Part shown: positions 17,848-26,788 of the stretch, piece by piece | How positions within the stretch are numbered: the first letter of the stretch is position 1 | Layout of the letters: each line of letters starts with the position of its first letter | Source: Ravibacter arvi | Lineage (GTDB): Bacteria; Bacteroidota; Bacteroidia; Cytophagales; Spirosomataceae | DNA: 64,000 bases | NCBI RefSeq assembly: GCF_039540405.1 | Contig: NZ_BAABEY010000036.1 | Coordinates: 186,001-250,000 of the forward strand | Direction: 5' to 3' | Position numbers and translations under genes: made by a program | Notes under the pieces: model-generated | Databases searched by the model: none | Told to the model about the DNA's origin: nothing | What the model saw: the letters and a program-made list of their open reading frames with translations, nothing else

Positions 17848-18830
17848 TACAGGGAGTCGACAGCTTTTGCCAGATATTGAAGCGGGGCTTTAAGCGCCCT
17901 GCGAATCCGCTGGTACCGGTAGACTTTGGCCGGTTTGATATAGGCACACGGAAAATACCGGTAATATTCCTGGCCGTTCGCCTGAAGCCTTTCGCCATAT
18001 AAGCGGAACAGTTCATGGAGATCGGGGCGGTCGGCGATATCGAAGCGGTCCTGGTACTTCGAGAGCACCGCCGGTTTTGCCGGGTCGTAGCCGCTATAGT
18101 GAAAAAAGACCAACGGGTAGGCTTCGTTTACGTAATAGACCGAATCTGCTTGCTGTATGTTCCTTTCGTGCAGGTTCCAGTAAGCTGCGTTGTAGCCCGG
18201 ACTACGTTCAATGTGAACATTTTCGACGAAAACGGGGAGAAAATTCATCCAGTTTTGATCTACGAAAAGCCCGTCGCATAATGCAATCAGACATTCGTAA
18301 CGGAGTTTGTCCTCCCACCACTTGACGAAATCAATGGTTTTCTCCGTTTTGCGGAGCGCGACAAAGCCGAGGTTATAGACGCCGGTGTTGAGGTGATGGA
18401 GCTCATTCGGCGTTTTCCGGTCTTCGATCGGTGTCAGCATGTGCGGGGTGAGTACGCCCTCGGCTTCATCCAGCCTCCCGAGCAGCTCATGAAGCGGCTG
18501 AAAAACGATAATGTCCGGATCAAAATAGATCACCTTCTGAGCGTTGGGGTACCGGTTCCAGAAATAGGTAAAATAAAAAGGTTTGACGGCGGTGTTGAGC
18601 TCGGTGATGTTGTACCGTTCACACATATCTTCAAAACCCTCAATCCCGATCTGATGAATTTCGAGCAAGTCGAAATCGGGTTCATGCTCCGCTTCAAATT
18701 GAATTTCATCCAGCCTGTCGACCAGTCCGACAAAAAAAATGATGTCGGGGTTGGTGGCAGCAAGCGATTCCCTGAGGGTTTTTGCCTGTGCAAGATAGTT
18801 GATGGAGCAAATCGTAAATGCAATCGTCAT
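17847..18830 (-). CDS. GT8-like glycosyltransferase
   Basis: A 327-residue putative glycosyltransferase beginning IAFTICSINYLAQAKTLRES. The DxD-type motif is DPD (104-106) in VIYFDPDIIVFQPL. Further conserved segments are LNTGVYNLGFVAL and CDGLFVDQNWMNFLPV, and a late FHYSGYDP histidine motif matches the C-terminal HxxG-like feature of GT8 enzymes. It overlaps the upstream GT4 gene by four bases. The donor sugar is unknown. It is the intact member of the paralog pair in this locus. Confidence 0.78.
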   Translation of the reverse strand: MTIAFTICSINYLAQAKTLRESLAATNPDIIFFVGLVDRLDEIQFEAEHEPDFDLLEIHQIGIEGFEDMCERYNITELNTAVKPFYFTYFWNRYPNAQKVIYFDPDIIVFQPLHELLGRLDEAEGVLTPHMLTPIEDRKTPNELHHLNTGVYNLGFVALRKTEKTIDFVKWWEDKLRYECLIALCDGLFVDQNWMNFLPVFVENVHIERSPGYNAAYWNLHERNIQQADSVYYVNEAYPLVFFHYSGYDPAKPAVLSKYQDRFDIADRPDLHELFRLYGERLQANGQEYYRYFPCAYIKPAKVYRYQRIRRALKAPLQYLAKAVDSL

Positions 18831-20047
18831 TGATCCAGCTTTTCGGAAAGGGGGAGTTCGAAGTATTTTTGAATAATCGCCATGATTTTTTCGATACTCA
18901 GCCCGGTTTTATGCCTTTCCAATACTTTTATTCGTCCTTTCTGACCCAGTGCCGACCGTTCGCCCGGGTCGAGAATCAGTTGTATGATAGCTTCGGATGC
19001 CGCGGGTATGTCCATATAGGGGACGGTCCGACCGGCATCATTTGAGATAAGTTCCGGCGCCCCGCCGGCCCCCTGGAAACAGATCACCGGAGTCTCGTTT
19101 AAGGCGGCCTCCATTACCACGAGCGGATAGGGATCTTCGCGCGATGAAAGCAGTAGCAGGTCGAAGCGGCTGATGTAATCGAGCGCGCGGGAAGTGGGCG
19201 GTATCAGAATGATCTTGTCCGAAAGCCCCATACGCCGGATGTCCATAGCGATGAGCTCGTAGATGCTGTGCTGTTTACCGGCTCCGACCCAAACAAAATA
19301 AACCGGCAACGGGTTGGTTTTGGTAATTACCAGCCGTGCTATCCAGTTAAAAATATCATTGCCTTTTCTCCACTCGGCATTGCCGCAGCCGCCTACGACA
19401 ATAGCATCCGCCGGGATGCCGTATTCTTTCTCAAGGAGATTCCGCTGTGCTTTCCGGAAATTGGCATCAATATAGTCATGGTCGATCAGCGTCAGGATAC
19501 TAACGGCATCTTTCGGGAATTGAAAGTCCTCGATGTAATAGTCCGCGACCGCCTGGGCAACGGCAATCAGGTGATCGGTCTTTTTGAGTAAAAATTCAAG
19601 CTCGTTCCGTTTCGCGTACATTTTGGCCGACATTTCAAGCTCGTGCGCAAAAAGAACGACCGGAATATGATGTAAAAAACTAAGCTCGTTGTAGTAAATG
19701 CCGGCGTTGGCAATAGAATTGATAAATACCAGGCCGATTTCGGAGGGATTGAGGCTCTGTTCCAGCGCCTGTTGTTTTTTACGCCGGGCTTTCCTGGCCA
19801 GTGAATCGGTAAACCCCAGTTTACAGAGCAGTTTGTCGCTGAGCCGGCTTACAAAATAGGGATCTGTTTCAGGAAGCCTGGTGGTGGGGACCACCTCTTC
19901 AAAATCTTTTGCAACAACGCCGTCCCCGCAAAGCAGAAGTTCCATGGGAATGTTTTTCTGCTTCAATATTTTCAGGAGTTGTAGCAGCAAAAGCTGGCTA
20001 CCGGCTCTGTTGGCATCATGGCTAATGAATAGGATCTTTTTCTGCAT
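18827..20047 (-). CDS. Family 4 glycosyltransferase
   Basis: A 406-residue GT-B protein. It starts KKILFISHDANRAGSQLLLL, the usual acceptor-domain loop, and its C-terminal domain carries VVGGCGNAEWRKGNDIF and the nucleotide-sugar motif SREDPYPLVVMEAAL. A 52-base gap separates it from the NeuD-like gene upstream, and its stop overlaps the GT8-like gene downstream. The WRKG form of the donor-binding loop is common in Bacteroidota GT4 proteins of polysaccharide loci. Confidence 0.9.
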   Translation of the reverse strand: MQKKILFISHDANRAGSQLLLLQLLKILKQKNIPMELLLCGDGVVAKDFEEVVPTTRLPETDPYFVSRLSDKLLCKLGFTDSLARKARRKKQQALEQSLNPSEIGLVFINSIANAGIYYNELSFLHHIPVVLFAHELEMSAKMYAKRNELEFLLKKTDHLIAVAQAVADYYIEDFQFPKDAVSILTLIDHDYIDANFRKAQRNLLEKEYGIPADAIVVGGCGNAEWRKGNDIFNWIARLVITKTNPLPVYFVWVGAGKQHSIYELIAMDIRRMGLSDKIILIPPTSRALDYISRFDLLLLSSREDPYPLVVMEAALNETPVICFQGAGGAPELISNDAGRTVPYMDIPAASEAIIQLILDPGERSALGQKGRIKVLERHKTGLSIEKIMAIIQKYFELPLSEKLDQ

Positions 20048-20099
20048 ACGCTCTTCGATTTCAGCTGGGGAACGGGCGCGCTGAAACTAAAATGGATGA

Positions 20100-20759
20100 T
20101 TAATACGCTTCGTAACTCATTTTGCCCGGCACTCGCTTGGCCGGACTTCCTACATAAATCCCCCATTCTTCTGAATCTTTGTTTAAGGCAGACGCCATTC
20201 CGAGCAGTGTTCCCTGCGCGATCCGGGTGTAGTCTTTGATCGTTGCATTCACACCGAAAAAACAATAGGAGTGTACGTGGCAGTGACCTGACAATACAAC
20301 ATGAGAAGTAAAGAAAACGTGGTCGTCGATTCTCCCGTGATGCCCGATATGGTTGCCGCTCCATAGGACGACGTTATTGCCGATCGTGGTAAAGGGCTGT
20401 ATGGTATTGTCTTCCAGTATAAAACAGTTTTCGCCGATCAGTGAGCGGTCGTAAACGGTTGCCCTGGAGCTGATATAAGAAATCAGGGTGTAGCCTTTGG
20501 CTTTGGTTTCGAGGTATACCTTTTCGCGGTTTCTGTTCATGTTCCGCGCGGTCATAGGTACAAAAAAAGCAAACTGAGCAGGCGGGTAAACGGTTTCAAC
20601 CTCTTCGAACGCCACTACCGGCAACCCTCTGAATTCAGTTTGATCGATATACGCGCGATTTACCGCAAATGCAACGACTTCATGCTCCGAGTCATTTTCG
20701 AGATAAAAGTGTGCGAGTTCGGCGGTGTCGAGTACACCAAAAATGATAACCTTGGCCAT
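20100..20759 (-). CDS. NeuD-like sugar O/N-acyltransferase
   Basis: A 219-residue protein of the NeuD/PglD architecture. An N-terminal Rossmann-like domain (AKVIIFGVLDTAELAHFYL) is followed from about 105 by left-handed beta-helix repeats (YDRSLIGENCFILEDNTIQP, TTIGNNVVLWSGNHIGHHG). The catalytic-type histidines lie in NHIGHHGRIDDH. Members transfer acetyl groups to amino sugars or sialic-acid-like sugars. The aminotransferase three genes upstream could supply a 4-amino or 3-amino sugar as substrate; that link is inference. Confidence 0.85.
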   Translation of the reverse strand: MAKVIIFGVLDTAELAHFYLENDSEHEVVAFAVNRAYIDQTEFRGLPVVAFEEVETVYPPAQFAFFVPMTARNMNRNREKVYLETKAKGYTLISYISSRATVYDRSLIGENCFILEDNTIQPFTTIGNNVVLWSGNHIGHHGRIDDHVFFTSHVVLSGHCHVHSYCFFGVNATIKDYTRIAQGTLLGMASALNKDSEEWGIYVGSPAKRVPGKMSYEAY

Positions 20760-20834
20760 GGGGGTGGATTCTTTTCAGAAATTCGAAATTATCAAGCAGA
20801 CAAACTTGGAAAATTTCTACTACAATTGCAATAA

Positions 20835-21533
20835 TTATGCCAGCTCGTAGTGCTGCAGGAGCTCCTGTACCTGCCCCACGTCGTTGAACATCAGTACGTC
20901 CAGTATGGAAAGGCCGGGCACAAAGGTATTCCCGAATTGCGGATACGGTGTGAGACGGGCTTTCAAAAAGGATAATTCTACCCCTTTGGCCGCAAATTCG
21001 CCTTTTTCATACAGTTCTACCCCGCCCTGCGGGTTGATATAGCGTGTGGCTTTTTCGATGCGGCAGATATCCAGTATTCTTTCTTCTTTCCTGAGCTCAG
21101 CATTGTGGTAAATGGTTGAGCTGGGCACGATTTCGGTGTTTATTGAAAGATGTTGCGCAATTTTTACGAGCGCGTAGCGGCAAAAATCTCCAACATTTTC
21201 AGGAGTATACCCCATAATGTCCAGGAAAACGGGAAATACCTGTTCAAATTGCGGCGCTTTTTTGTAGGATTGTTCTACCGTCCGGCAAAATTTTTTCTGC
21301 CAGGAGTTGTCGTCAGCCAACGCAATTTCACGAATCAGTTTGTTTTGACTCGCCTCTTTTAACGGGATAGAGAACAGGGATGCCTTGCCATTGACCAGGA
21401 TATTGTTCCGGTTGATATAGCCGCGGTTGATAAAATTGACGTCGTCATAAAGCACAAACCGATCCACCACGTTCAGTAGCTGAAAGTAGCCTATGTACGG
21501 CAGAAAGTAAGGTTGCATGATGGCGAGTACCAT
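20835..21533 (-). CDS. WbqC family protein
   Basis: A 232-residue protein of the WbqC family, recognised by the N-terminal MQPYFLPYIGYFQLLNVVDR and the FINRGYINRNNIL segment with the following PL. The family is common in O-antigen and capsule loci of Bacteroidota, and its activity is not established; some annotations suggest a transglutaminase-like or aminoacyl-modifying role. Its position between a GT-C protein and a NeuD-like acyltransferase supports a sugar-modifying job. Confidence 0.88.
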   Translation of the reverse strand: MVLAIMQPYFLPYIGYFQLLNVVDRFVLYDDVNFINRGYINRNNILVNGKASLFSIPLKEASQNKLIREIALADDNSWQKKFCRTVEQSYKKAPQFEQVFPVFLDIMGYTPENVGDFCRYALVKIAQHLSINTEIVPSSTIYHNAELRKEERILDICRIEKATRYINPQGGVELYEKGEFAAKGVELSFLKARLTPYPQFGNTFVPGLSILDVLMFNDVGQVQELLQHYELA

Positions 21534-21553
21534 TATTTTTCCTTTGGGTAGTT

Positions 21554-23581
21554 TTACTTCAATTTTCTCAGGTAGTAGTCTTCGCCTTTAACAATCATGT
21601 CTTTCATGGTCGTATCGGTTCCCAGCCGGATATCGCCGCGTTGGGGCTGAATGACGTTTTTGGAGAAAAACAGATAGTCGGCTTCGGCCGGTATGGGGCG
21701 CAGCCCCTGCTCAAACGGATTGATGGAAATGAGTTTCCGGGTAAGTTTCCGCCCGTAAAGCGGGTATTCAAAATCGTCATTGATGGTTCCCAGTGCTACA
21801 GTGGCGTCCTGCGGTACCAGTGAATCGAATTTAGCGTACGCAGGGTAAATATCCGGCCGGGCGAAGGTCTGCATCTTGATACGGTCTGCAGTAAAAGCCG
21901 ATTCGAAGCCGTAAGCGGGAAAAGGAAGCGCCCGGATGTTAAGAAAGACGGTCATGACGGCAGAAACACAGGCCAGCAAAACGACTGCGCCTACGTAGCC
22001 TTTCCAGATCCAGCGTTTCGGCCTGAGTATGGAGAGGCTTCGGGTGGAAAACAGCAATAAAAGGAACAACACTCCGAAAAGCCCTGTCTCGATAAAATAC
22101 CTCCCCTTGAACGGGTCATAGGGCGCCGAATAGGCGAGCGCGAGGAAATGAAGCACAATTGCTATAGAGAGGAACCAGTGAGGCCTGGACCGGATGATCC
22201 TCAGGAATACAAGCAGAACAATCGGAAGAATCAGCGCAAAACCCCAAACTCCCCAATACGGGTTGGCATTGTAAAACTCGAATCTGCGCTGAAAGGTAAA
22301 CGGGACGATCGAGAAGTCGGTTTCTTCGTCGAGCCGCATCCTGAACTTGTCTTCAATCCTGACCAGTGGCTTGCGCATGAACCTGTTCAGGTCGTACCCC
22401 CACTGAGCATTCCGAAGACCGTCCAGGTTGGCGAAATCGTACAGGTAACGAACCACATTCCGGCTGCCTTGCTCAAACAAATTGGAGAGAGAGCCTGCCC
22501 TTTCCACCGATTGGTGGCGCAATGCCGTGGGCGGGCCGATCGGGTGCCCGAATACCTCCATGTTTTTCAGGTAGCCGGTCGGAAGGGTGTACAGGAGCGC
22601 GGCGAGAAAAATGGCGGCGGCAAGCCGAAGGAACCGGTCCCGGAAAGTGCTGAGATCCGGCGACAGAAAGACGGTATACAGCATGACCACGAATACCGGT
22701 GGCAATAGCAGGGCAAATGTAATCTTGTGACCGAAGGCTATGGCAAAGGCCATGCCGGCCAGGTAGAGGTATTTGTTTGATCGCGTCGCCTGAAAGGAGA
22801 ACAGGAAATACAGCAAACAGGAAAGATAGGCCGTGAGCACTACGTCGGTTTCCGTGGTGACAGCCTGCATCAGGAAATCGAGAAAGAGGCAGTAGGCCAA
22901 TGCGCAAAACAGGCTGGCGGTAAAATTCCGGCCGATTCTCTGGGCGATTCCGAAAACGGCAACCAGTGTGATGTAAAAAGCGGAATGGTGGATCAGGCGA
23001 AATGCGTTCTCGATCTTTCCGCTGATCAGGTAGGAAAAAATATGGATGCCGGTGACGCTTTTCGGGTAGGTATCCATGTTCCAGTTGGTGCCTCCGAAGT
23101 GGGCCATACTACCATTCTGAATGTACCGAAGCGGGCGGTTAAGATGACCGGTCATGCTGTCCCATTCGTTGGGAACGGTGAACAGTACCAGGGCGAGGTT
23201 GGTGACGGCAATTAGTGTGAAGGTACCTATCAGAATGATAAAAAGGACCTTGAGGTAAGGGGATAGCCCCGTAAACCATTCCACGAACCATTGAAACCTG
23301 TTCCGGATAAGCGCACGGAGTGAGAACGACGCCGGGGTACATAATTTTCCCCAAAGCCAGTAGTGCAGGCCGATAGCGGCAAAAACACCGGCGATCCAGG
23401 CCCAGGTGCTGGCGGTCAGTTCGAGAGGGGAGAGCAGGAATCCTACCGGGATGATACTGCCGGTGAACAGGAGGAACGAGACTACAAAAAATTCGGACAA
23501 AGAGGGACCGCTTATCCGTTTGGCTGTTAGACCAATCAAGTAAATGAAAACGAAGAAAGCGAACCAGTAGGCAACAATCAT
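21554..23581 (-). CDS. GT-C (GT39-like) polytopic membrane glycosyltransferase
   Basis: A 675-residue membrane protein with about 11-12 helices in the first 550 residues and a short soluble C-terminal region. The first large loop contains NEWDSMTGHLNRPLRYIQ; an acidic residue in this loop is the catalytic signature of GT-C enzymes that use polyprenyl-phosphate sugars. Such proteins glycosylate lipid-linked or surface glycans on the periplasmic side. It begins 11 bases after the aminotransferase stop. The family call is sound at the fold level, and the exact substrate is unknown. Confidence 0.8.
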   Translation of the reverse strand: MIVAYWFAFFVFIYLIGLTAKRISGPSLSEFFVVSFLLFTGSIIPVGFLLSPLELTASTWAWIAGVFAAIGLHYWLWGKLCTPASFSLRALIRNRFQWFVEWFTGLSPYLKVLFIILIGTFTLIAVTNLALVLFTVPNEWDSMTGHLNRPLRYIQNGSMAHFGGTNWNMDTYPKSVTGIHIFSYLISGKIENAFRLIHHSAFYITLVAVFGIAQRIGRNFTASLFCALAYCLFLDFLMQAVTTETDVVLTAYLSCLLYFLFSFQATRSNKYLYLAGMAFAIAFGHKITFALLLPPVFVVMLYTVFLSPDLSTFRDRFLRLAAAIFLAALLYTLPTGYLKNMEVFGHPIGPPTALRHQSVERAGSLSNLFEQGSRNVVRYLYDFANLDGLRNAQWGYDLNRFMRKPLVRIEDKFRMRLDEETDFSIVPFTFQRRFEFYNANPYWGVWGFALILPIVLLVFLRIIRSRPHWFLSIAIVLHFLALAYSAPYDPFKGRYFIETGLFGVLFLLLLFSTRSLSILRPKRWIWKGYVGAVVLLACVSAVMTVFLNIRALPFPAYGFESAFTADRIKMQTFARPDIYPAYAKFDSLVPQDATVALGTINDDFEYPLYGRKLTRKLISINPFEQGLRPIPAEADYLFFSKNVIQPQRGDIRLGTDTTMKDMIVKGEDYYLRKLK

Positions 23582-23592
23582 TGCTAAAATTT

Positions 23593-24684
23593 TTACGAGA
23601 CCGCCGGACGGACCACACGGTTAAGCGTAGTCGAAATTCGTAACACGTCCGGTTTTTCAAGCCCTACAAACAGGGGCAGCGCCAATACGCGCCCCGCGAT
23701 ATCTTCCGATACCGGGCAGGAAAAAAATTTAGGCACAAACGAAAGTGTGTTGAGCGAAGGGTGAAAATAGCGCCTGCATCCGATGCCCATGGCAAGCAGC
23801 TCTTTTTGTGCGTGAAGCAATGCCTGCTCGGATTCGAAGACGATCGGGTAGTATGAATAATTGTATTCCAGCTCGTCGGCCAGGCGCGGCTTTTTAAAAT
23901 AATCCCAGTCGAGCTCGTTGTCGTACCAGGAGAAAACCTGCCGACGGTATTCGATAATGGACGGGACATGCGGAAGGTTGCACAGTCCCATAGCGGCATG
24001 GAACTCCGAATTTTTCCCGTTGATCCCGGCGTAAAAATAATGGTCATCGCCCTTGTGACCGAAAGCCCGCAGCAATTGCAGGTTATGATCCAGCTCGGGG
24101 TGAGAGGTAATAATGAGGCCTCCTTCAACCGAGTGAAAAACCTTGGTGGCATGGAGACTGCAGGTGGAGATATCTCCGTTCAGGAAAAGAGATTTTCCCC
24201 GGTATTTGACACCGAAAGCATGGGCGGCGTCATAAATTACCTTCAGACCATGCCGTTCGGCAATGGCGGCAATCTTGTCAACGTCGCAGGGATTGCCATA
24301 TACATGTGTGGCAAGAATGGCGGTTGTCTGCGGTGTAATGGCAGCCTCGATCAGCTCGGGGTCGATATTAAAAGTGTCGGGGTCGATGTCGACAAAAACG
24401 GGGACGCAGTTGTTCCAGATGATGGAGTTTGAGGTAGCGCAATACGAAAACGGGGTCGTGATGACATCGCCGGTTACCTCAAGCGCTTTCAGCGCAATTT
24501 CCAGCACTACCGTGCCGTTTCCGCAGACGTACAGGTGCTCCGCCCCGGTGTAGTCCCTGAGTTCCCGTTCCAGGCGCTGGAGCAGCGGACCGTTGTTAGT
24601 CAGGTGAACACTGTCCCAAATCTGATTGATATATCCAATATATTCCTCTTTATCCGGGAGGAAGGATTTGGTTACGTTAATCAT
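23593..24684 (-). CDS. DegT/DnrJ/EryC1/StrS aminotransferase
   Basis: A PLP-dependent sugar aminotransferase of 363 residues that would convert a nucleotide-linked keto sugar to an amino sugar. The Schiff-base lysine is K181 in SLHATKVFHSVEGG, and the cofactor aspartate lies in VIYDAAHAFG (D152). The ATG at 24684 overlaps the stop of the ABC ATPase by 8 bases and gives the normal N-terminus (INVTKSFLPDKEEYI). No nucleotide-sugar dehydratase or epimerase is in the window, so its keto-sugar substrate must be made elsewhere. Confidence 0.93.
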   Translation of the reverse strand: MINVTKSFLPDKEEYIGYINQIWDSVHLTNNGPLLQRLERELRDYTGAEHLYVCGNGTVVLEIALKALEVTGDVITTPFSYCATSNSIIWNNCVPVFVDIDPDTFNIDPELIEAAITPQTTAILATHVYGNPCDVDKIAAIAERHGLKVIYDAAHAFGVKYRGKSLFLNGDISTCSLHATKVFHSVEGGLIITSHPELDHNLQLLRAFGHKGDDHYFYAGINGKNSEFHAAMGLCNLPHVPSIIEYRRQVFSWYDNELDWDYFKKPRLADELEYNYSYYPIVFESEQALLHAQKELLAMGIGCRRYFHPSLNTLSFVPKFFSCPVSEDIAGRVLALPLFVGLEKPDVLRISTTLNRVVRPAVS

Positions 24685-25936
24685 TGGGTACGGGCTCGGT
24701 TTGAGAAATGGAAAAATTAAGTTGCGGACGGATGTAGCCGGGCCATTTGCCATACCAGGAGACGCCTTCGCGGTAGTCCTGAATATCAAAAGTGATGGCT
24801 TCTTCCAGGGAGAAGAGCACTTCGCTGGTGTTTTTCACCACCATCAGGGAAATAACATAGCTGCCGTCATTCAGGAAGTTCCCCGGAATTTCACAAACCG
24901 CTTCCACCAGCCCTTTTGAGAAACTTTTTGCCTTGGTTCCGACATTGAAGATACACTCGCCGGTATAGGCATACAGGTGCATGCTGAGATTGAGGGTGGT
25001 GTTGTCTTCGTAGTTCCAGAACTCGCAGGCGAGCCGCATCGGTGTGCGGACATCAATGTGCGAAAGATTGTCCTGGTAGTCGGGCAGTAACCGGAGGCTT
25101 TTGAGCCGGACCTCGTTGGTGCCGGGCGCGCGTGAGAGATCATCCCAGACATGTTCCAGGCTTTTCCTGGAGACGCGGCTGAGGTAGGTGCTCACAATAT
25201 GGGTGGTATCTCCCTGTTCAAGGAGCTGGCCTTTTTCGAAATAGAATGCTTTGTTGCAGAGTGATTGGACGGCGGTCAGGTTGTGGCTTACGAACAGGAT
25301 GGTCCGTCCGCTTTCCGATACGTCACGCATTTTACCGAGACTCTTTTTCTGGAATTCAGCATCACCCACCGCCAGGACTTCATCCACGATCAGGATTTCA
25401 GGTTCGAGGTGGGCGGCAATGGCAAATCCCAGCCGGACATACATTCCCGACGAGTAGCGTTTTACGGGCGTGTCCAGGAACCGTTCCACGCCGGCAAAAT
25501 CCACGATGGCGTCGAACGACTTTTTAATTTCATGCTGGGTCATACCCAGGACCGCGCCATTCAGATAAATATTTTCACGTCCTGTAAGTTCCGGGTGGAA
25601 GCCCGTTCCCACTTCCAGCAAACTGGCCACGCGGCCTGATATATTCACCCGGCCGGTTGTTGGTTCCGTGATGCGGCTTAATACTTTGAGAAGTGTGGAT
25701 TTCCCGGCTCCGTTATGACCGACAATGCCGACGCGGTCGCCTTGCTCAATTTCGAAATTGACGTCTTTCAGCGCCCAGAATTCTTCTTTTGATTCGAGCA
25801 GACGGTCTTTTTTGCCACCTGAAAACAGGCGTTTGCTCGTGTCAGAGAACCAGTCACGGATGGTACCCCCCGACCTTTGGTTTTTGTGGTCAATGATGTA
25901 CCTCTTACTAATATTTTCTGCTACAATTACAGACAT
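24677..25936 (-). CDS. Polysaccharide ABC exporter ATP-binding protein (Wzt/TagH type)
   Basis: The ATPase half of a polysaccharide exporter, 419 residues. Walker A is GHNGAGKST (73-81), the ABC signature YSSGM (161-165) and Walker B ILIVDE (181-186). After about 255 a second, beta-rich domain follows that corresponds to the Wzt C-terminal domain, which in some O-antigen exporters recognises the finished end of the glycan. The permease gene lies 21 bases upstream. The presence of this extra domain suggests that export is gated by a chain-end modification. Confidence 0.94.
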   Translation of the reverse strand: MSVIVAENISKRYIIDHKNQRSGGTIRDWFSDTSKRLFSGGKKDRLLESKEEFWALKDVNFEIEQGDRVGIVGHNGAGKSTLLKVLSRITEPTTGRVNISGRVASLLEVGTGFHPELTGRENIYLNGAVLGMTQHEIKKSFDAIVDFAGVERFLDTPVKRYSSGMYVRLGFAIAAHLEPEILIVDEVLAVGDAEFQKKSLGKMRDVSESGRTILFVSHNLTAVQSLCNKAFYFEKGQLLEQGDTTHIVSTYLSRVSRKSLEHVWDDLSRAPGTNEVRLKSLRLLPDYQDNLSHIDVRTPMRLACEFWNYEDNTTLNLSMHLYAYTGECIFNVGTKAKSFSKGLVEAVCEIPGNFLNDGSYVISLMVVKNTSEVLFSLEEAITFDIQDYREGVSWYGKWPGYIRPQLNFSISQTEPVPND

Positions 25937-25957
25937 ACGAACAATGCTCAGGAATGC

Positions 25958-26788
25958 TCAGAGATGGTCAACAAACGAGCTTTCTTTCTTTCGAAAATAG
26001 GATATTGAAAAAATCATGGCAACTGCCGATACAATAATGGTACTGTAGAGGCTGCGATGATCGAAATAGGCATTATTCCCTAAAAGACACCAGCGGAAGC
26101 CATCGACCAGGCTTACTACAGGGTTGAGCAGGTGGTATTTATAGAACCACGTATCGGCTACCATCTGGCTGCTGTAAGCAATCGGGCAGGCGTAAATGCC
26201 TACCTGCATTAAGAAAGGAATGAGTTGACCGATGTCCCGGAAACGCACGTTGACCGCAGCGAAAAACAACCCGAAGCCGAACGCGGTGATGAAAGTGAGA
26301 ATCAGGAAAAACGGCAGGAATACAATATTGCTGCTGGGCAGGTATCCGTATCCGATCACGCTGATCAGCAGGTAAAGGACAAAGGCAATCAGGAAGTCGA
26401 CAAGGCCGACCGAAACAGCGCTCAGCGGCATAATGAGCCTGGGAAAGTATACTTTGGCAACCAGGTTCGAATTGAGCGTTATGCTGTTGCTGATTTGAAC
26501 GAACGTATTCGAGAAGAAAGTCCAGATGGTGATTCCCCCGAGTACCATAAGCGGGTACGGAACACCGGTATCCGGTCTCAGACGTGCTACTACACTGAAA
26601 GCGATGGTCATCACGATCATCGTGGCCAGCGGCCTGATTACGCTCCATGCCACGCCCAGCAAGGTCTGTTTGTACCTTACCGAGATATCCCGCTTGGAGA
26701 GAATCCATAACAACTGCCGGTGCTCCCAGAGATCGAGCCAGTACTCTTTGGCACTGCCACCGGCTTTAATGGTAATATTACGAGCCAT
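25958..26788 (-). CDS. Polysaccharide ABC exporter permease (Wzm/TagG type)
   Basis: A 276-residue ABC-2 type permease with six predicted membrane segments. It carries the amphipathic N-terminal segment WEHRQLLWILSKRDISVRYK, followed by QTLLGVAWSVIRPLATMIVM, as is typical of TagG/Wzm. It pairs with the adjacent ATPase to move an undecaprenyl-linked polymer across the inner membrane. Its start overlaps the end of the Wzz-like gene by 11 bases. Confidence 0.93.
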   Translation of the reverse strand: MARNITIKAGGSAKEYWLDLWEHRQLLWILSKRDISVRYKQTLLGVAWSVIRPLATMIVMTIAFSVVARLRPDTGVPYPLMVLGGITIWTFFSNTFVQISNSITLNSNLVAKVYFPRLIMPLSAVSVGLVDFLIAFVLYLLISVIGYGYLPSSNIVFLPFFLILTFITAFGFGLFFAAVNVRFRDIGQLIPFLMQVGIYACPIAYSSQMVADTWFYKYHLLNPVVSLVDGFRWCLLGNNAYFDHRSLYSTIIVSAVAMIFSISYFRKKESSFVDHL

